Assembly: GCF_002099425.1 (NCBI RefSeq)
Contig: NW_018344333.1
Coordinates: 806,001-870,000 of the forward strand
Source: Phascolarctos cinereus
Lineage: Eukaryota > Chordata > Mammalia > Diprotodontia > Phascolarctidae
Direction of reading: 5' to 3'
Length of the DNA stretch: 64,000 nt
Shown: in pieces, positions 11,343 to 23,279 of the stretch
Numbering within the stretch: position 1 is the stretch's first letter
Layout of the letters: every line of letters begins with the position of its first letter
The notes under the pieces: generated by a model
The model's input: the letters and a program-made list of their open reading frames with translations, nothing else
Databases searched by the model: none
What the model was told of the DNA's origin: nothing
Translations under genes and position numbers: made by a program

Positions 11343-11743
11343 AGAAGTAAACAGGAAAGACAAATCATAAGAGACTTATTAAGGCTGAACCATTTACATT
11401 CCTGCATGGAAAGATGACATTTATAACTCATGAGACCTTTGTCAGTATTAGGGTAGTTGGAGGGAAAAAAAATATGCATGTATATGCAGATAGAAAGATA
11501 GAGGGCACAGAGTGAGTTGAAGATTAAGGGTCATATGTGAAGAATAAAATTAAGGGATGAGAGAGGATTATACTCAGAGAAGAAGAAGGAGAGAGGTAGA
11601 ATGGGGTAAACTATCTCACACAAAAAAAACAGAAAAGAAAAGTCTCTTACAGTGGAGGGGAAATGGGGGAAGGTGTGAGGGAATGAGTGAATCTTATTCT
11701 CATAGGATTTGGCTTAAGGAGGGAATAACATACACATTCAATT

Positions 11744-12230
11744 GGGTATGGAAATCTGTCTTACCCTACGGGAAAATAGGGGGAGAAGGGGACAAGAGAG
11801 CAGGAAGTTGTAGAGAGGAGGGCAGATTGGGAAAGGGGTAATCAGAAGTAAATACTTCTGAGGAGGGACAGGGTCAAAAGAAAGAATAGAATAAATGGGA
11901 GGGCAGGATAGGATTAAGGGAAATAGAGTTAGTTTTTCAAACATGTCTACTATAGAAGTTTTTTGCATAACTGCACATGTACAACCTATATTGAGTTGCT
12001 TGCCTTTTCAATGAGGGTGGGTAGAGAGGGAGGAAGAGAGAAAATTTGAAACCTAAAGGTTTAAAAACGTGTGTTTAAAGAAATGTTTTCACATGCTAGT
12101 GGGAAATAAAAATACAGGAAATGGGGTATAGAAGTCTATCCTGCCCTACAGGAAAATAGAAGGGGAAGGGGATAAGAAGGGGGGAGAGATAGCAGAGAGG
12201 ACAGACTAGGGGAAGGGATATTCAGAATGC
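11744..12230 (+). repeat. Duplicated inter-ORF module inside the HAL1-like 3' region
   Basis: The stretch at about 11744-11850 (GGGTATGGAAATCTGTCTTA, then ACCCTACGGGAAAATAGG) recurs at about 12124-12230 (GGGGTATAGAAGTCTATCCT, then GCCCTACAGGAAAATAGAAG). L1 3'UTR sequence lies between the two. Copy A shows the same pair at about 1716-1812 and 2087-2200. The duplication is therefore a property of the element lineage and not of one copy. Confidence 0.75.
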
Positions 12231-12353
12231 ATGCCATCTTGGGGTGGGGGGAGGGGTGAGATGGGGTGAAAATTTGGAACTTAAAAACTTGTGGAAGTGA
12301 ATGTTGAAAGCTAAAAATAAATAAATTTATATTAAAAAAAAAAAGAAATTGCA

Positions 12354-13674
12354 TCTGACAATTGTATGCAGCATGCTGTCTCATTTGTCCCTAACCTTTC
12401 TGTTATGTGCAGGAAGTTTACATTCCAATATTTGTTCTCCAAGACCAAGGATTGCTCAGATTTTCCCTATTAATATTGTTTTCATTTACATTATTAGAGT
12501 AATTGTGAACATGATCTTTCTGTTTCTGATTATTTCAGTTCATATCAATCTTCTCATGTTTCTCTTAATTCCTCACATTCATTATTTCTAGCTACATGAT
12601 AATATTGAGCAATGAATATTATCTTAAGGTACTATTATACCCAAAATATTATGTGAGGCAATTCCAGAGGAATAAGGATGAACCATGTTACCTACCTCCT
12701 TACTTCCAGTGGAACATGAGACATGTTTTTTTTTTTCCTGACACAATGTAGAAATTTAGTTTGATTGCAAATACATATTTCTTACCAGCATTTTTTTCCA
12801 TGTTGAAATGGGGAGGAGTGGTATGGAGAGAAAAAAAATTAAAAGTAAATGGGATTTAACAATCAACTATGTAGTAAAACACTTAAAATACTGTGTAACA
12901 CTTCTACTACATTATCAGCAAATATAAGTTAATTAGGACATACTTCTGTTAAAGCAGTTGGTGAATTTTTTTCATTGAACATGTGTAACTATATTTCTTA
13001 TATGTTTAGACCAAATAAGATAAATTTATAAAGTGCTTAGCACATTGCTGGCATAATACATAACGTAAATTCCTTTTTTTGCTTGACAAGCATAAAAAAT
13101 TCCTATTTGTCAACTGGAAAATTTTCCTGTGTATGCCAAGTGCTATGGACAAAAGGAGAATGTAAGCATCCTCAGTATATAGAGGTAATGTAAATTGAGG
13201 GAAAATAATTTAACAGTTATTAATAAATTCCTTAGGACAGAGGGAATGAAGGAATGAAGGTGAAAATAAGATACACCCAGAGCGTAAGACAGGCTGCTGT
13301 TACCTATTTGCCATTTCTTCCAGTTGTCAGAGAGGATGTCAATTAATCCTTACTACTGTTATTGAATTTATGTTTATCTTGAGCCTAGTAGATTTTGTGA
13401 TATTCAAAATAATTGGATCACATTTTAATGGAAACTTGGAGAAAAATCATTTCTATAATTCCTTCAATCCCACCCTAATACACATTATCTACTAATTCCA
13501 ACCTTTGTTTAAAATTAGCACATATAATATAAACATTAACTCAGCAATCAAAAAATCTTGAAAATTTGATTGTGTATTACCTTAAAAACACTACCAATTT
13601 TGTAAGTCTTTAAATATTTCTTAAGAAAAACAACAAATAAAATACCTTTGCTAATAATTGTATTTTTAGATCAA
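12354..13674. other. Non-coding stretch, nothing gene-like
   Basis: AT-rich. A short MIR-tail trace (AAAGTGCTTAGCACATTGCT) lies at about 13031. Otherwise unassigned. Confidence 0.4.
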
Positions 13675-14255
13675 TCAATGAACATTTATGTAGTACTTAC
13701 TCTGTGCCAGGCAATGTGCTAAGCAAAGGAAATACAAAAAGACAAAAGACAATTCCTACCCTCAAAAAGCTTACAACCTAATGGGAGAGACAACATGCAA
13801 AAAATATACACAAAAAAGCTACATATGTGACAACTAGAAATGATTAATAGAGGGAAGGTACTAGAATTGAGAGGGGTTGGATAAGGCTTTCTATAGAAGG
13901 TGGGATTTTAGGAGGGGCTTAAAGCAAGCCAGAGAGATCACTAGTCAGAGCAGAGAAGACAGAACATTCCAGGGATGGAGGATAGGAAGAGAAAATGCTG
14001 AGTTCAAGTGTCTTCCTCCTGAAACATTGGGAGGCTAGTGTCACTGGATAAAAGAGTATTTATCAGAAAGTAATGTGCAAGACTGCAATGGTAGGAAGTG
14101 GCAAGGTTATGAAAAGCTTTGAATAGCAAACATGGCCTTTTATATTTGCTCCTCAAGGCAATAGTAAGCCACTAGAGTTTATTGAGTAGAAGGGAGATGG
14201 GATTGGATCTGCACTTTTGAAAAATCTCAGCAATAGTAGTTTATTTTAAAACAAT
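13675..14255 (-). mobile_element. L2-clade LINE 3' end
   Basis: On the plus strand it opens with AATGAACATTTATGTAGTAC and GTGCCAGGCAATGTGCTAAG. That is the reverse complement of the L2-type end CTTAGCACAGTGCCTGGCAC...AATAAATG. Further in, AGCCACTAGAGTTTATTGAG is the antisense of CTCAATAAACTCCAGTGGCT, an L2 ORF2-tail motif also seen on the plus strand at 54570. A further antisense scrap, GGATCTCACATTCTAATTGG, lies at 14295-14390. Confidence 0.75.
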
Positions 14256-15018
14256 TAAGAAAGACCTAGATGGATGATCGAGAAAACCTGAGTATGTGCA
14301 AAACATTAAGGATATAAAATAGAAAAATAAGATGTCTCCTACTTTTAAGGATCTCACATTCTAATTGGGGCATGCCGTATGTATAGGAGGTTTCAGTTAT
14401 AAGCCAGGTATAAAAGTCCAGTGGTCCTTATGGGTTGGCAACAAAACAGTTGGCAATGAATCTACTTCCGCTGATAGAATCATGTCAATTTTCTGATATT
14501 GAACTATTGAACAGTTGATAATATTGTAGTTGGGACGTAGAGAAGTTCTGCAGAAAACATTTGAAACCATAACTATATGTTATGAAATGTTGTAGTTATT
14601 CAGTCTTTCAATCATGTCTGACCCTTTGTGACCCCACAGACAGTAGTGTGCCAGTCCCTTCTATCATCTATTGTCTTTTAAAGTCTGTCAAAGTTCTTGC
14701 TTATCATTTGCCTCACACTATCTATTTCTCTCTTCCTCTGCCACCCCCTTCTCCTTTTGCCTTCAATCTTTTCTATCATCAAAGTCCTTTCCAATGAGTC
14801 TTGTCTTCTCATTAAGTGGCCAAAGAATTTCAGCTCCAGATTCAGTGTTTGTCCTTCCAAAGAATAGTCTAAATTAATTTTATGTTTGTATTGACTAATT
14901 TGATTCCTTGCTTTCCAAGCAACTCTCAAAAGTCTCTAGCACCACAATTTAAAAGCATTGTTTCTAAGACTCTCAGCTTTCCTTATAGTTCAACTCTCAT
15001 GGCCATACATTGTTACTG

Positions 15019-15022
<4 letters not shown>

Positions 15023-15069
<47 letters not shown>
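15023..15069. repeat. (AC)n microsatellite inside BovB
   Basis: About 23 uninterrupted AC units replace or expand part of the LINE. Confidence 0.95.
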
Positions 15070-15072
<3 letters not shown>

Positions 15073-15167
15073 CTTTGACTATAGGGACCTTTGTCAACAA
15101 GGAGATGTTTCTGCTTTTTATTATGCTGTCCAGAGTTGCCATAGCTTTCCTCCCAAAGAGCAAGTGT

Positions 15168-15314
15168 CCTTTTTTTTGGGGGGGGGTGAGGCCATTGGGT
15201 TAAGTGACTTGCCCAGGGTCACACAGCTAGTGTCAAGTGTTTGAGACTGGATTTGAACTCAGGTCCTCCTGACTCAGGGTTGGTGCCCTATCCATTGTGC
15301 CATCTAGCTGCCCC
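15168..15314 (-). mobile_element. Marsupial SINE (MAR1/WSINE-like) nested in BovB
   Basis: Antisense of the family: poly-T, GTTAAGTGACTTGCCCAGGG, TTTGAACTCAGGTCCTCCTG and CATCTAGCTGCCCC. Flanked by AGAGCAAGTGT (15157-15167) and AGAGCAAGTAT (15315-15325), a target duplication with one change. Confidence 0.88.
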
Positions 15315-16375
15315 AGAGCAAGTATGTTTTAATTACATGGTCATACTCATTGTCCACAGTGATCTTCTAGCCTAAGAATATAAAATATGACACCACTTAC
15401 ATTTCTTCTCCCTCCATTTCACAAGAGTTATGGGATCAGTTGCCAATATCTTATTTGTTTACCTTAAGCTTCAAGCCAGCTTTTACACTCCCCTCTTTCA
15501 CCCACAGTAAGAGACTTCTTAATTCCTCTTCACTTTCTGTCACCAGAGTGGTTTCATCTGAGAAGCTGAGATTGTTGATATTTCTTGGCAACTGTAATTG
15601 CTGCATTTGATTCATCCAACCTAGCATTTTGCATGATGTACTCTGTGTATAAGTTAAATAGATAAGGTGACAAAATTGAGCCTTGCATTACTCCTGTTCC
15701 AATTTTAAACCAAGCAGTAGTTCCATGTATGTTTCTATCTGTTTCTTCTTGGGCTGCATACAAGTTCTTTAGGAGATAAGTAAGATGATCTGGCACTCCC
15801 ATCTCTTTAAGAACTTGCCACACTTTGCTGTGATTCTCATAGTTAAAGACTTTTTTTTCAATGAAGCGGAAGTATCTGCTTTTCTGGAACTCCCTTACTT
15901 TCTCCATAATCCAGAGAATGTTGTCAATTTGGTTCTTAGTTCCTTTGCCTTTTCAAAAACCAATCTGCTCTTCTGGCAATTCTTGGTTCACATATTGCTG
16001 AAGCTAAGCTTGCAAATCTTAAGCATTACCTTGTTGGCATGGGAAATAAGTACAATTGTTAGGTAATTTGAACATTCCTTGGCATTGTTCTTTTTTAGGA
16101 TTAGTACATAAACTGACCTTTTCCAATCCAGTGGCCTCTATTGTGTTTTCCAAATTTATTGCCATACTGAGTGCAACACTTTAACAGCAGTTATCATTGT
16201 TTAAGCTGGAATTCCAACAACACCCACTACCCTTATTTTTAGCAATGCTTTTTAAGGTCCACTTGACTTCATTCTTTAGAATTTCTGGCTCTAAATTAGT
16301 AACCACTACACTGTGGTTATTGGTGAGGATAAGATTTTTGTTGTATAGTTCTTTTCTTATTTTGAAGTACGAGAT

Positions 16376-16756
16376 AGGGATGAAAAATTAGAACAAAATA
16401 AAAATACTACTAGGGAGCAGTGAGGGGTAGCATTACCTTTATAATATATGGAAAAGTCATCTGATGTATTCTTCTGTGATGTTAAACTACCCAAAATTGT
16501 GATTGGAGTAATTAGATAATGGAATTAACTTCAGGTTAAGGATTAGCAATTTAGAAAAGGACAAATAACAGGAATGGGAAGTTCTCTTGCTGTGGCTAGT
16601 GAATCATCAAAATAATTGACTATGAGGTCAAGATTAAACAATGCATTTTGATTCTGTTATTGATTCTGTGATTATTGAACAATCCACTTGAAAGTGTCAT
16701 AATATTTGTATCTTTCACTTTTTCCATTCAGAACTAATCATGTCAGGTACTGTAAG
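16376..16756. other. Non-coding stretch, nothing recognised
   Basis: AT-rich spacer between the BovB copy and the TAGA-rich repeat. Confidence 0.35.
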
Positions 16757-16910
16757 TATATATATAGATATATAGATATAGATTAGATATAGATAAAGAT
16801 ATAGATATATAGATATAGATATGTACAAATATGCATGTGTATGTGGATATATGTACATATATATCCACATACACATGCATATTTGTGTGTATATGTACAT
16901 ATTTTCATAT
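16757..16910. repeat. Impure TAGA/TATG microsatellite containing a perfect palindrome
   Basis: TATAGA-type units pass into TATG/TACA alternation. Positions 16825-16852 and 16859-16886 are exact reverse complements of each other (28-bp arms, 6-bp centre GTACAT). Confidence 0.9.
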
Positions 16911-18553
16911 GTATATTTGCTACAAGCAGAGTAAAAACATTAGATTGTTGTACATTGCACATGGAAAATTGTTCTCATTTAAAATTTGTCCAATTCCAAA
17001 AACAATTGATTTAAAATATGGAATCTTCAAGAAAGACATTTTAACCAAACTAAAACCCTGCCTTCCATTAAAATCCATCATCATCACTCTTAAATAAAAC
17101 TGAGTATATTTTTCAAGTCAAAGAGGGAGTCCTAAGAAAGCATCTTGTTAAACACTTGATGAAAGTGAGCTACTAAATGTCATGGGAAATTTTTTCAACT
17201 AAGTAATTCTATTTTCATTAAAAAAACTATAAAGTTATTAATGTGTTCTAAGGTAAGATACAGACTAAAGACTTTGAAATTGAATGAAGAGGTCAAATTG
17301 AATCATTCAAATAATACAGATTTCTGGGTTTTTTGAAGAAAAAACACAATAACAAAAAACATAACACATCAGTCTACAAATCATAAAGCTGAGTCTGTTT
17401 ATATTAAGAGACTGATAGGCAACCTGAAGTCTAAACTAAATAGGAAGAATATATAAAGCACAAATAATACCTATGGGAGGACATTCGATGCATATTTCTG
17501 GCAGAGTAAGATAGAGATGATAATGGACATTGAAGGTATTATAATGTAATAGAAACAGAGGGCTCATAATCCCAAGCTAGGTATTGAAAAATTCAAAATT
17601 CCTTGTCAAAAATGATTATATTCTTACAAAAATAAGAAAAAATGTTAAAATTTTACAGAAATACTTTTGGAATAGATTTGACTACACATAGAAACGGTAA
17701 ATACTGTTAGGCACATACCTTTAGGTTTAGGTAATGGAATATACGTGATTTATCTGTGGATAGAAACTATGAGACAATTAAATAAAAGAATGAAATGAAA
17801 ATGCACTTCATGGTAACATCTACATGAACTCAACCAATCATATGTCAAGAAATAATTAAATAAATAAAATATTCAGGCAAGTTTGTTTTTTAGAAGCATA
17901 GGTATCACATGGTAGTGATTTATGGTCAAGGCACTGACACAAGAATTTACAAAAATAATATTTTTAAGGCAGCTAGACTTATTAATTAATGAAGATTATC
18001 CAAAGAAGTAGAAATTGTGTGACATAACACTACAGGTTGTTAAAATTTAGCACACAACAAATGACTAGAAAGAAACAGTCAAGTTTCTAAAATCATTCAC
18101 GAGAGATTTGCTGTCCTTTATAAAGTGGCAGAAGGCAGATCTCTGTCCTGTAAATACAAGCCAAGAAATATCCTTGAGCACTGTACTTCAACGACAGCAG
18201 ACAGAATTGTTCCCCACATCACTGGGAAAGAATATCAATCCATAAAACTTGAATGCAATGTTCTTCATAGATATTGCCATATTCAAAGTTCATAACCTCC
18301 AAACTACACGGAATGAAAAGCTTTAAAGTATAGAGAACTAGTAGGAGAAGTAAAAATCACATGGCAACAGTTATTACCAGAGTTGTACTGAAAATGCATT
18401 CAGTGAGGCTACAGAATATGTTTGCAGCCCAATACTCTCATTCACTTTAAAAAAGTCAGCTATTCTGTCTACCTTTTCAAGTGTCTGTAGAATAATAAAC
18501 ATATCAGAACAGTAACAAAGTTTTTTTTTTTCTCAGACTGTTTCTATCTGGAC
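16911..18553. other. Non-coding stretch of 1.6 kb, unassigned
   Basis: AT-rich, no repeat family or reading frame recognised. It may include old repeats too decayed for me to name. Confidence 0.4.
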
Positions 18554-18567
18554 TCTATCAAAATATT

Positions 18568-19569
18568 TTTTAAAATTCGTTTATTTTTAGTTTTCAACAT
18601 TCACTTCCATAAGATTTTGAGTTTTAAACTTTCCTCCCTCCCATTTCTTCCCCCCACCCCAGACAGCATACAGTCTGATATAGGTTTTACATATACATTC
18701 ATGTTAAGCACATTTTCCTGTTAGTCATGATGTAAAGACCAATTGGAACTAATGGGAGGAACCACGAGAATGAAGCAGTAAAACAAAACAACAAAGGAAA
18801 AGGAGAGCAAATAGTATACTTCTGTCTGCATTTAGACTCCATGTTTCTTTCTCTGGGTGTGTATAGTAATTTCGACCATGAATCTTTTGGAATTGTTTCA
18901 GATTCTTGCATTGATGTGAAGAGCCAAGTCTATCAAAGTCAGTCATCCCATAATGTGGCTGTTACTGTTACAATATTCTCCTGGTTCTGCTCATTTTATT
19001 CTGCATCATTTCATGTAAGTCTTTCCAAGTTCTTTTGAAGTCTGCCTGCTCATCATTTCTTATAGCACAATAGTATTGCATTACATGCATATATCAGAAC
19101 TTGTTCAGTCATTCTCCAAATGATGGACAACTTCTCAATTTTTAATTCCTTGCCATTACAGAAAGAGCTGCAATAAATATTTTTGTACATTTGGGTCCTT
19201 TCTCCATTTTTATGATCTCTTTGGGATACATATCTAGAAATGGTATTGCTGGGTCAAAAGATATTCAGAGTTTTATAGTCGTTTGGGCATAGCCCCAAAT
19301 TACTTTCCAAAATGGTTGGATCATTTCAACTCCATAAAACAATGTATTAGTGTTCCAATTTCCCCACATCTCCAACATTTATAATTGTCCTGTTTTATCA
19401 TGTTAGCCAATATGCTAAGTGTGATGTGGTTCCTCAGAGTTGTTTTCATTTGCATTCTCTAATCAATAGTGATTTAGAACATTTTTTCATATCAATGTAG
19501 ATAGCTTTAGTTTCTTCTTCTGGGAACTGCCGATTCATATCCTTTGACCATTTATCAATTGGGGAATTG
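18568..19569 (-). mobile_element. L1 insertion, 5'-truncated (3'UTR and ORF2 C-terminus)
   Basis: Flanked by a perfect 14-bp target duplication TCTATCAAAATATT (18554-18567 and 19570-19583), so the copy is exactly about 1.0 kb. The minus strand runs from the ORF2 tail (SLIREC-like, TLRNHITLSILANMIKQDNY, FIAALSVMARN-like) through the marsupial L1 3'UTR to an A-rich end at 18568. Truncation is in the last 200 codons of ORF2. Frames are disrupted. Confidence 0.92.
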
Positions 19570-19644
19570 TCTATCAAAATATTATTATATATTTTCTTTT
19601 ATTATATGTAACATATATAGTATATAGCATATCAAATAACAATA

Positions 19645-19872
19645 ATAATAATAATCACTTACAGAACACTTTAAGGTCTGTAAAGCATCATAACCAAAAC
19701 CCTGTAAGAAAGGTTATATTATTATTGCCTTTTTATAATTGAGGCAACTGAGGATGAGACGTTAACTGACTAGTCAATGGTGACATAGCTAGCAAGTGTC
19801 TGAGGCAGGCTTTGAATGTAGGTCTTTCTGACTTCAAGTCCAGCCCTCTGTCACCGATGACATTAAGCTACA
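19645..19872 (+). repeat. MIR/THER1 CORE-SINE
   Basis: AGAACACTTTAAGGTCTGTA, AATTGAGGCAACTGAGGATG, GACATAGCTAGCAAGTGTCT and a TTTCTGACTTCAAGTCCAGC end, in canonical order. Confidence 0.75.
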
Positions 19873-20034
19873 TAGGTAATTATAATGGTGGTGATGAATA
19901 TCATTCTTATGTATAATAATGCTAGTAATACACAAGAAGTTCACTGTCATTTATGGATTGATAGATTACAGATTTGGTAGCTACGTAGTATGGGGGGGCA
20001 GGGAGAATGCTGGGGTTAGAGTTAATAAGACCTG

Positions 20035-20212
20035 TATTAAAATACAGCCTCAGACACTTACTAGTGGTGTGACCCTGGTCTGGACATTTAACTTCTATCT
20101 TTTTCAGTTTCATCAAATACAAAATGAAGATCATAAAAGCACTTAGCTCCCAGAATTGTTGTAAGGATAAAATATGATAATAATGTTTGTTCCTTTCTCT
20201 TATAAATATATA
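20035..20212 (+). repeat. MIR-type SINE
   Basis: CAGCCTCAGACACTTACTAG, TGGTGTGACCCTGG, then a CATCAAATACAAAATGAAGA and GAATTGTTGTAAGGATAAAA section as in MIR. Confidence 0.75.
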
Positions 20213-21784
20213 TCTCAGAATGTTCTGAGATTCTACTATAACAGTAAATCATAATTACTAGAGAACAAAATTTGTAACATGTTATTTTATAAAATATTCT
20301 AATCTTTATAGAATGAAATTATTTCAAAGTACAAAAACCTCATCAAAGACATCAACCTCTCCTGGGGATAGGATGAGGTTGGTATTTTCATTGTTGTCTT
20401 GAGTTAAAAGAAAGATTCTTCCAGGAAGCCTAGAGAAGATGAGCTAATATCCCACTATTTTCATTCGACTATGAATAGTATTCATCATATCCAATTGTAT
20501 GATAGTACATAGAACATTAAACATGCAAGAGGGCAATAAATCTGAAGACAAATTTTTTTAAAAAAATAGATGCTCATAAAAAAGGAGAGAATAATATTAA
20601 TAATAATATCTCACATTTGTTAGAACTTCACAGTTTATAAAGTGCTCTCCCCAGGACAACCTAATGAGGTAGCCAATGTAAGTATAGTGTGGACTAGTGG
20701 TATCAGAATCAAATAAAAAGAGGTGACACTAAACCCTACACAAAAATCCCTGGGGGGGGGTAATTGATTTAGAAACCCAAATATTAAACCACATATTATC
20801 TATATTCTATTGCATTTTTGTGTGTTTGACTCATCTGATGTAGAAGGTGGATTTGTCATTAGATGAAATAAATTCAGATCCTATTTTGGATATTTACCAA
20901 ATGTTTTTAATAATCATTCCATTACCTAATTTCTTAGATCCACAATTTTCCTATGTGTAAAAATGGGGCTAATAAAACTAGTGTTAAATACTTCAGAAGT
21001 TTGTTGTAAGGAAAGATATTGGCTTGCCTCAGATCTCACAGTATGGGTCATAGCAAAGATTTCAGCTCAGATCTTTTGACTTAGGGCCAACCAACAGCAT
21101 ATATGTCAGAGAGAAGGAAGAAAGATTGTCATCTGTTTGAGATTGAGGAAGGATGCAGTGTCTTCCAGGAAAAAGAAAGTTTTGTTTTATTTTTTTTTTA
21201 AATAAGGAAGCAAAAACAAAGTCATAGTATGTGAGCAGGATAATTAAAATCAAAATGTTAGGAATTGAAAAGAGAGGACAGAGGGGTAGACAAAACTAGA
21301 AGGATTTTGGAGAATAATAGAGCTGATATGAATAATTATGGAAGTTATAGAGAAAGTAAGAGAGGTATGTACTTTGCATATTGTATGGTAATAATGAGTG
21401 ACAGGGATGGAGGAAACAACACTGTACAAAGTAGATAAGATTACTTTTTTAATATTAAGGGAGAAGGATTGTGTGGGTGGTCAAAATTAGTGAATGGAAC
21501 AGCTTAGAAAGTTAACTGATCCCAGTATTCTAAATGAAAAATGAGATGTTAGTATTTTGGAGCTCCCTGAGCTAAATCTCACCATTGGTGCTAATCATTT
21601 GTATATTTTGTTTAGGGGACAAGGATTGAACCAGTAATTTCATTGATAGGGAGAACTCCAAAGTGAGGATTTTTTTTTTTAATTCTGGCCACTGCAGCCA
21701 ATTCTCTCTCTGAAACTATTTGTTCTACTGTACTTTCACTGCCTATTTCATTAGATTATCCTGAGGAAACCATTTTGTAAAGTC
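20213..21784. other. Non-coding stretch with small MIR/THER1 scraps
   Basis: SINE-like traces at about 20595-20700 (CACAGTTTATAAAGTGCTCT) and 20920-21090 (CCTATGTGTAAAAATGGGGC). The rest is unassigned AT-rich DNA. Confidence 0.4.
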
Positions 21785-22480
21785 CTTCACAAACGTGATT
21801 TGTTATTATTGTTATTCTTTTTATTACTGCCACCACAGTGGTGCAGGACCTCATCCATTCACACTTGAACTATTATAATAACCCGCTTGTTTTGTCCACC
21901 TGCTTTTCACCACTCTAATCTATCCTCTATTTTACTAACAAAGTGGTTTTCCTAAAGTGCAGGACTGTGTCACTCTCCTTCTTAATAAGTTCCAGAAGAT
22001 GTTTATCACCTCCAAGACCAAGTATAAAATCCTCTACTTGTTCAAAGCCTTTCACAACCTACTGTCTCCTCAAATCCCTTCTTATACCTTATTACCCAAA
22101 GCACCACATACTCTTTCATTTAATGACACTGAACTTCCTGTTTTCCCCTACAAGATACTCTGTTTGTTGATACCTGAAATTTTTACTGGTTATCTCCATA
22201 TGTGGAAGGTTATCCTCATCTTCACCTCTTGGCTTCTTTCAAACTCTAGCTGAAATTCTCTCTTCTACAGGATTTTTCCCCAATCTCTCTTAATTCTAAT
22301 GGTTTTCATCTGTTGATAACATCAACTTTATCCTGTATATAACTTAAAATATTTTGCTTGCTGTTTTCTCATTTAGTTTGTTAAGAGCCTTGAGCACAGG
22401 AACTATCTTTTGCTTTTCTTTTTATACCTAGTGCTTTGTACAGTGCTTTGTGCTTACTGACATTTATCATCATCATTTTG
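21785..22480 (+). mobile_element. L2-clade LINE 3' part
   Basis: GTGGTGCAGGACCTCATCCA, CTTGAACTATTATAATAACC, AGTTCCAGAAGATGTTTATC, CAAAGCCTTTCACAACCTAC and, at the end, TTAAGAGCCTTGAGCACAGG and CTAGTGCTTTGTACAGTGCT. This is the order of the L2 ORF2 tail and 3'UTR. Parallel copies lie at 44041 and 53725. Confidence 0.78.
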
Positions 22481-22619
22481 TTCTCTTTTTGTGGGGTTCA
22501 GATAAAAGATGTCCTAAGACTTATGACTATCCCACTATTTCATGTATATTCAATGTTCTATGGAGTATTGGACTGTTGGGTAAAATAGTTGTTTTCATCT
22601 TAGTGTGTTGTCTAGAGCA

Positions 22620-22725
22620 CTGATATATGAAATGACTTACCCAGGGTAGCACAGCCATTATGTATCAGAGGCAGGGCTTGAACTCCTGCTTTTCTGATTT
22701 CAAGCCAAGTTTTCTACTCAAAGCA
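22620..22725 (+). repeat. MIR/THER1-like fragment
   Basis: ATGACTTACCCAGGGTAGCA, AGAGGCAGGGCTTGAACTCC and TTCTGATTTCAAGCC. Confidence 0.6.
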
Positions 22726-22799
22726 GGATTTATTGGATATGTCTCATGTTTAGTCTACAAGGGAATTCTGGTTTGACTACATTAAGAAAGATACTAAAG

Positions 22800-23104
22800 A
22801 ATGACAGTTCTTAAATTACAAAGGACCCCTGATGAAAAATACTATCCATCTCCCGAGAGACAGCTGATGAACTCTGAGTACAAGCTGAAACATACTTTTT
22901 TTTCACATTATTTGTCTGCAGTTTTTTTTCCAACACTGATAATATAAAAATATGCTTTGCATGATTTCACATGTATAATTGCTATCATATTGTTTGCTTT
23001 CTCAAGGGAGTGGGGGGAAGTGAAAGGAAGGGAGAGAATTTGGAATTCAAAATAAAGAAAAAAGATTGCTAAAATTGTTTAATGTAATTGGCAAATATTT
23101 AAGG
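22800..23104 (+). mobile_element. L1 3'UTR tail
   Basis: Contains AAATATGCTTTGCATGATTT, CACATGTATAATTGCTATCA, TGTTTGCTTTCTCAAGGGAG and GGGAGAGAATTTGGAATTCA. This is the marsupial L1 3'UTR order, running straight into a GATA microsatellite where the A tail would be. Confidence 0.7.
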
Positions 23105-23177
<73 letters not shown>

Positions 23178-23180
23178 TAA

Positions 23181-23242
<62 letters not shown>

Positions 23243-23275
23243 TAGATAGATAGATAGATAGACAGATAGATAGAT
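23105..23275. repeat. (GATA)n microsatellite with a GAGA interruption
   Basis: About 170 bp of GATA units with a GAGAGA block near 23146-23175. It lies directly at the L1 3' end, suggesting birth from the L1 tail. Confidence 0.95.
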
Positions 23276-23279
23276 CAAT

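Larger units (their letters stand above)
9433..12343 (+). mobile_element. Full-length HAL1-like (ORF1-only, L1-derived) retroelement, copy B
   Basis: The 5' end GGGGCAGAGCCAAGATGGCG and the 3' A tail at 12334-12343 are bounded by a perfect 10-bp target duplication AGAAATTGCA (9423-9432 and 12344-12353). That fixes the length at about 2.91 kb. Layout: a GC-richer 5'UTR of about 845 bp, ORF1 (10279-11342), a purine-rich inter-ORF-like region, L1 3'UTR sequence beginning at about 11935, and a second tail module ending in GAATGTTGAAAGCTAAAAAT. No ORF2 or part of it is visible. Copy A has the same junctions, so the ORF2-less form was itself multiplying. Mobilisation would need L1 ORF2p in trans (known for HAL1). 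Confidence 0.88.
14586..16375 (-). mobile_element. RTE/BovB LINE, 5'-truncated
   Basis: The 3' end (14586 on the plus strand) has the BovB-type motif GTTGTAGTTATTCAGTCTTT and CATGTCTGACCCTTTGTGAC. Minus-strand frames give a reverse-transcriptase domain: KVREFQKSRYFRFIEKKVFN, LKEMGVPDHLTYLLKNLYAA, GTGVMQGSILSPYLFNLYTE and YIMQNARLDE (15554-15907). These match the BovB blocks LKEMGIPDHLTCLLRNLYAG and RQGCILSPCLFNLYAEYIM. Upstream coding sequence continues to about 16375. Interrupted by an AC microsatellite (15023-15069) and a SINE (15168-15314). Frame changes and stops are numerous. Confidence 0.9.
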
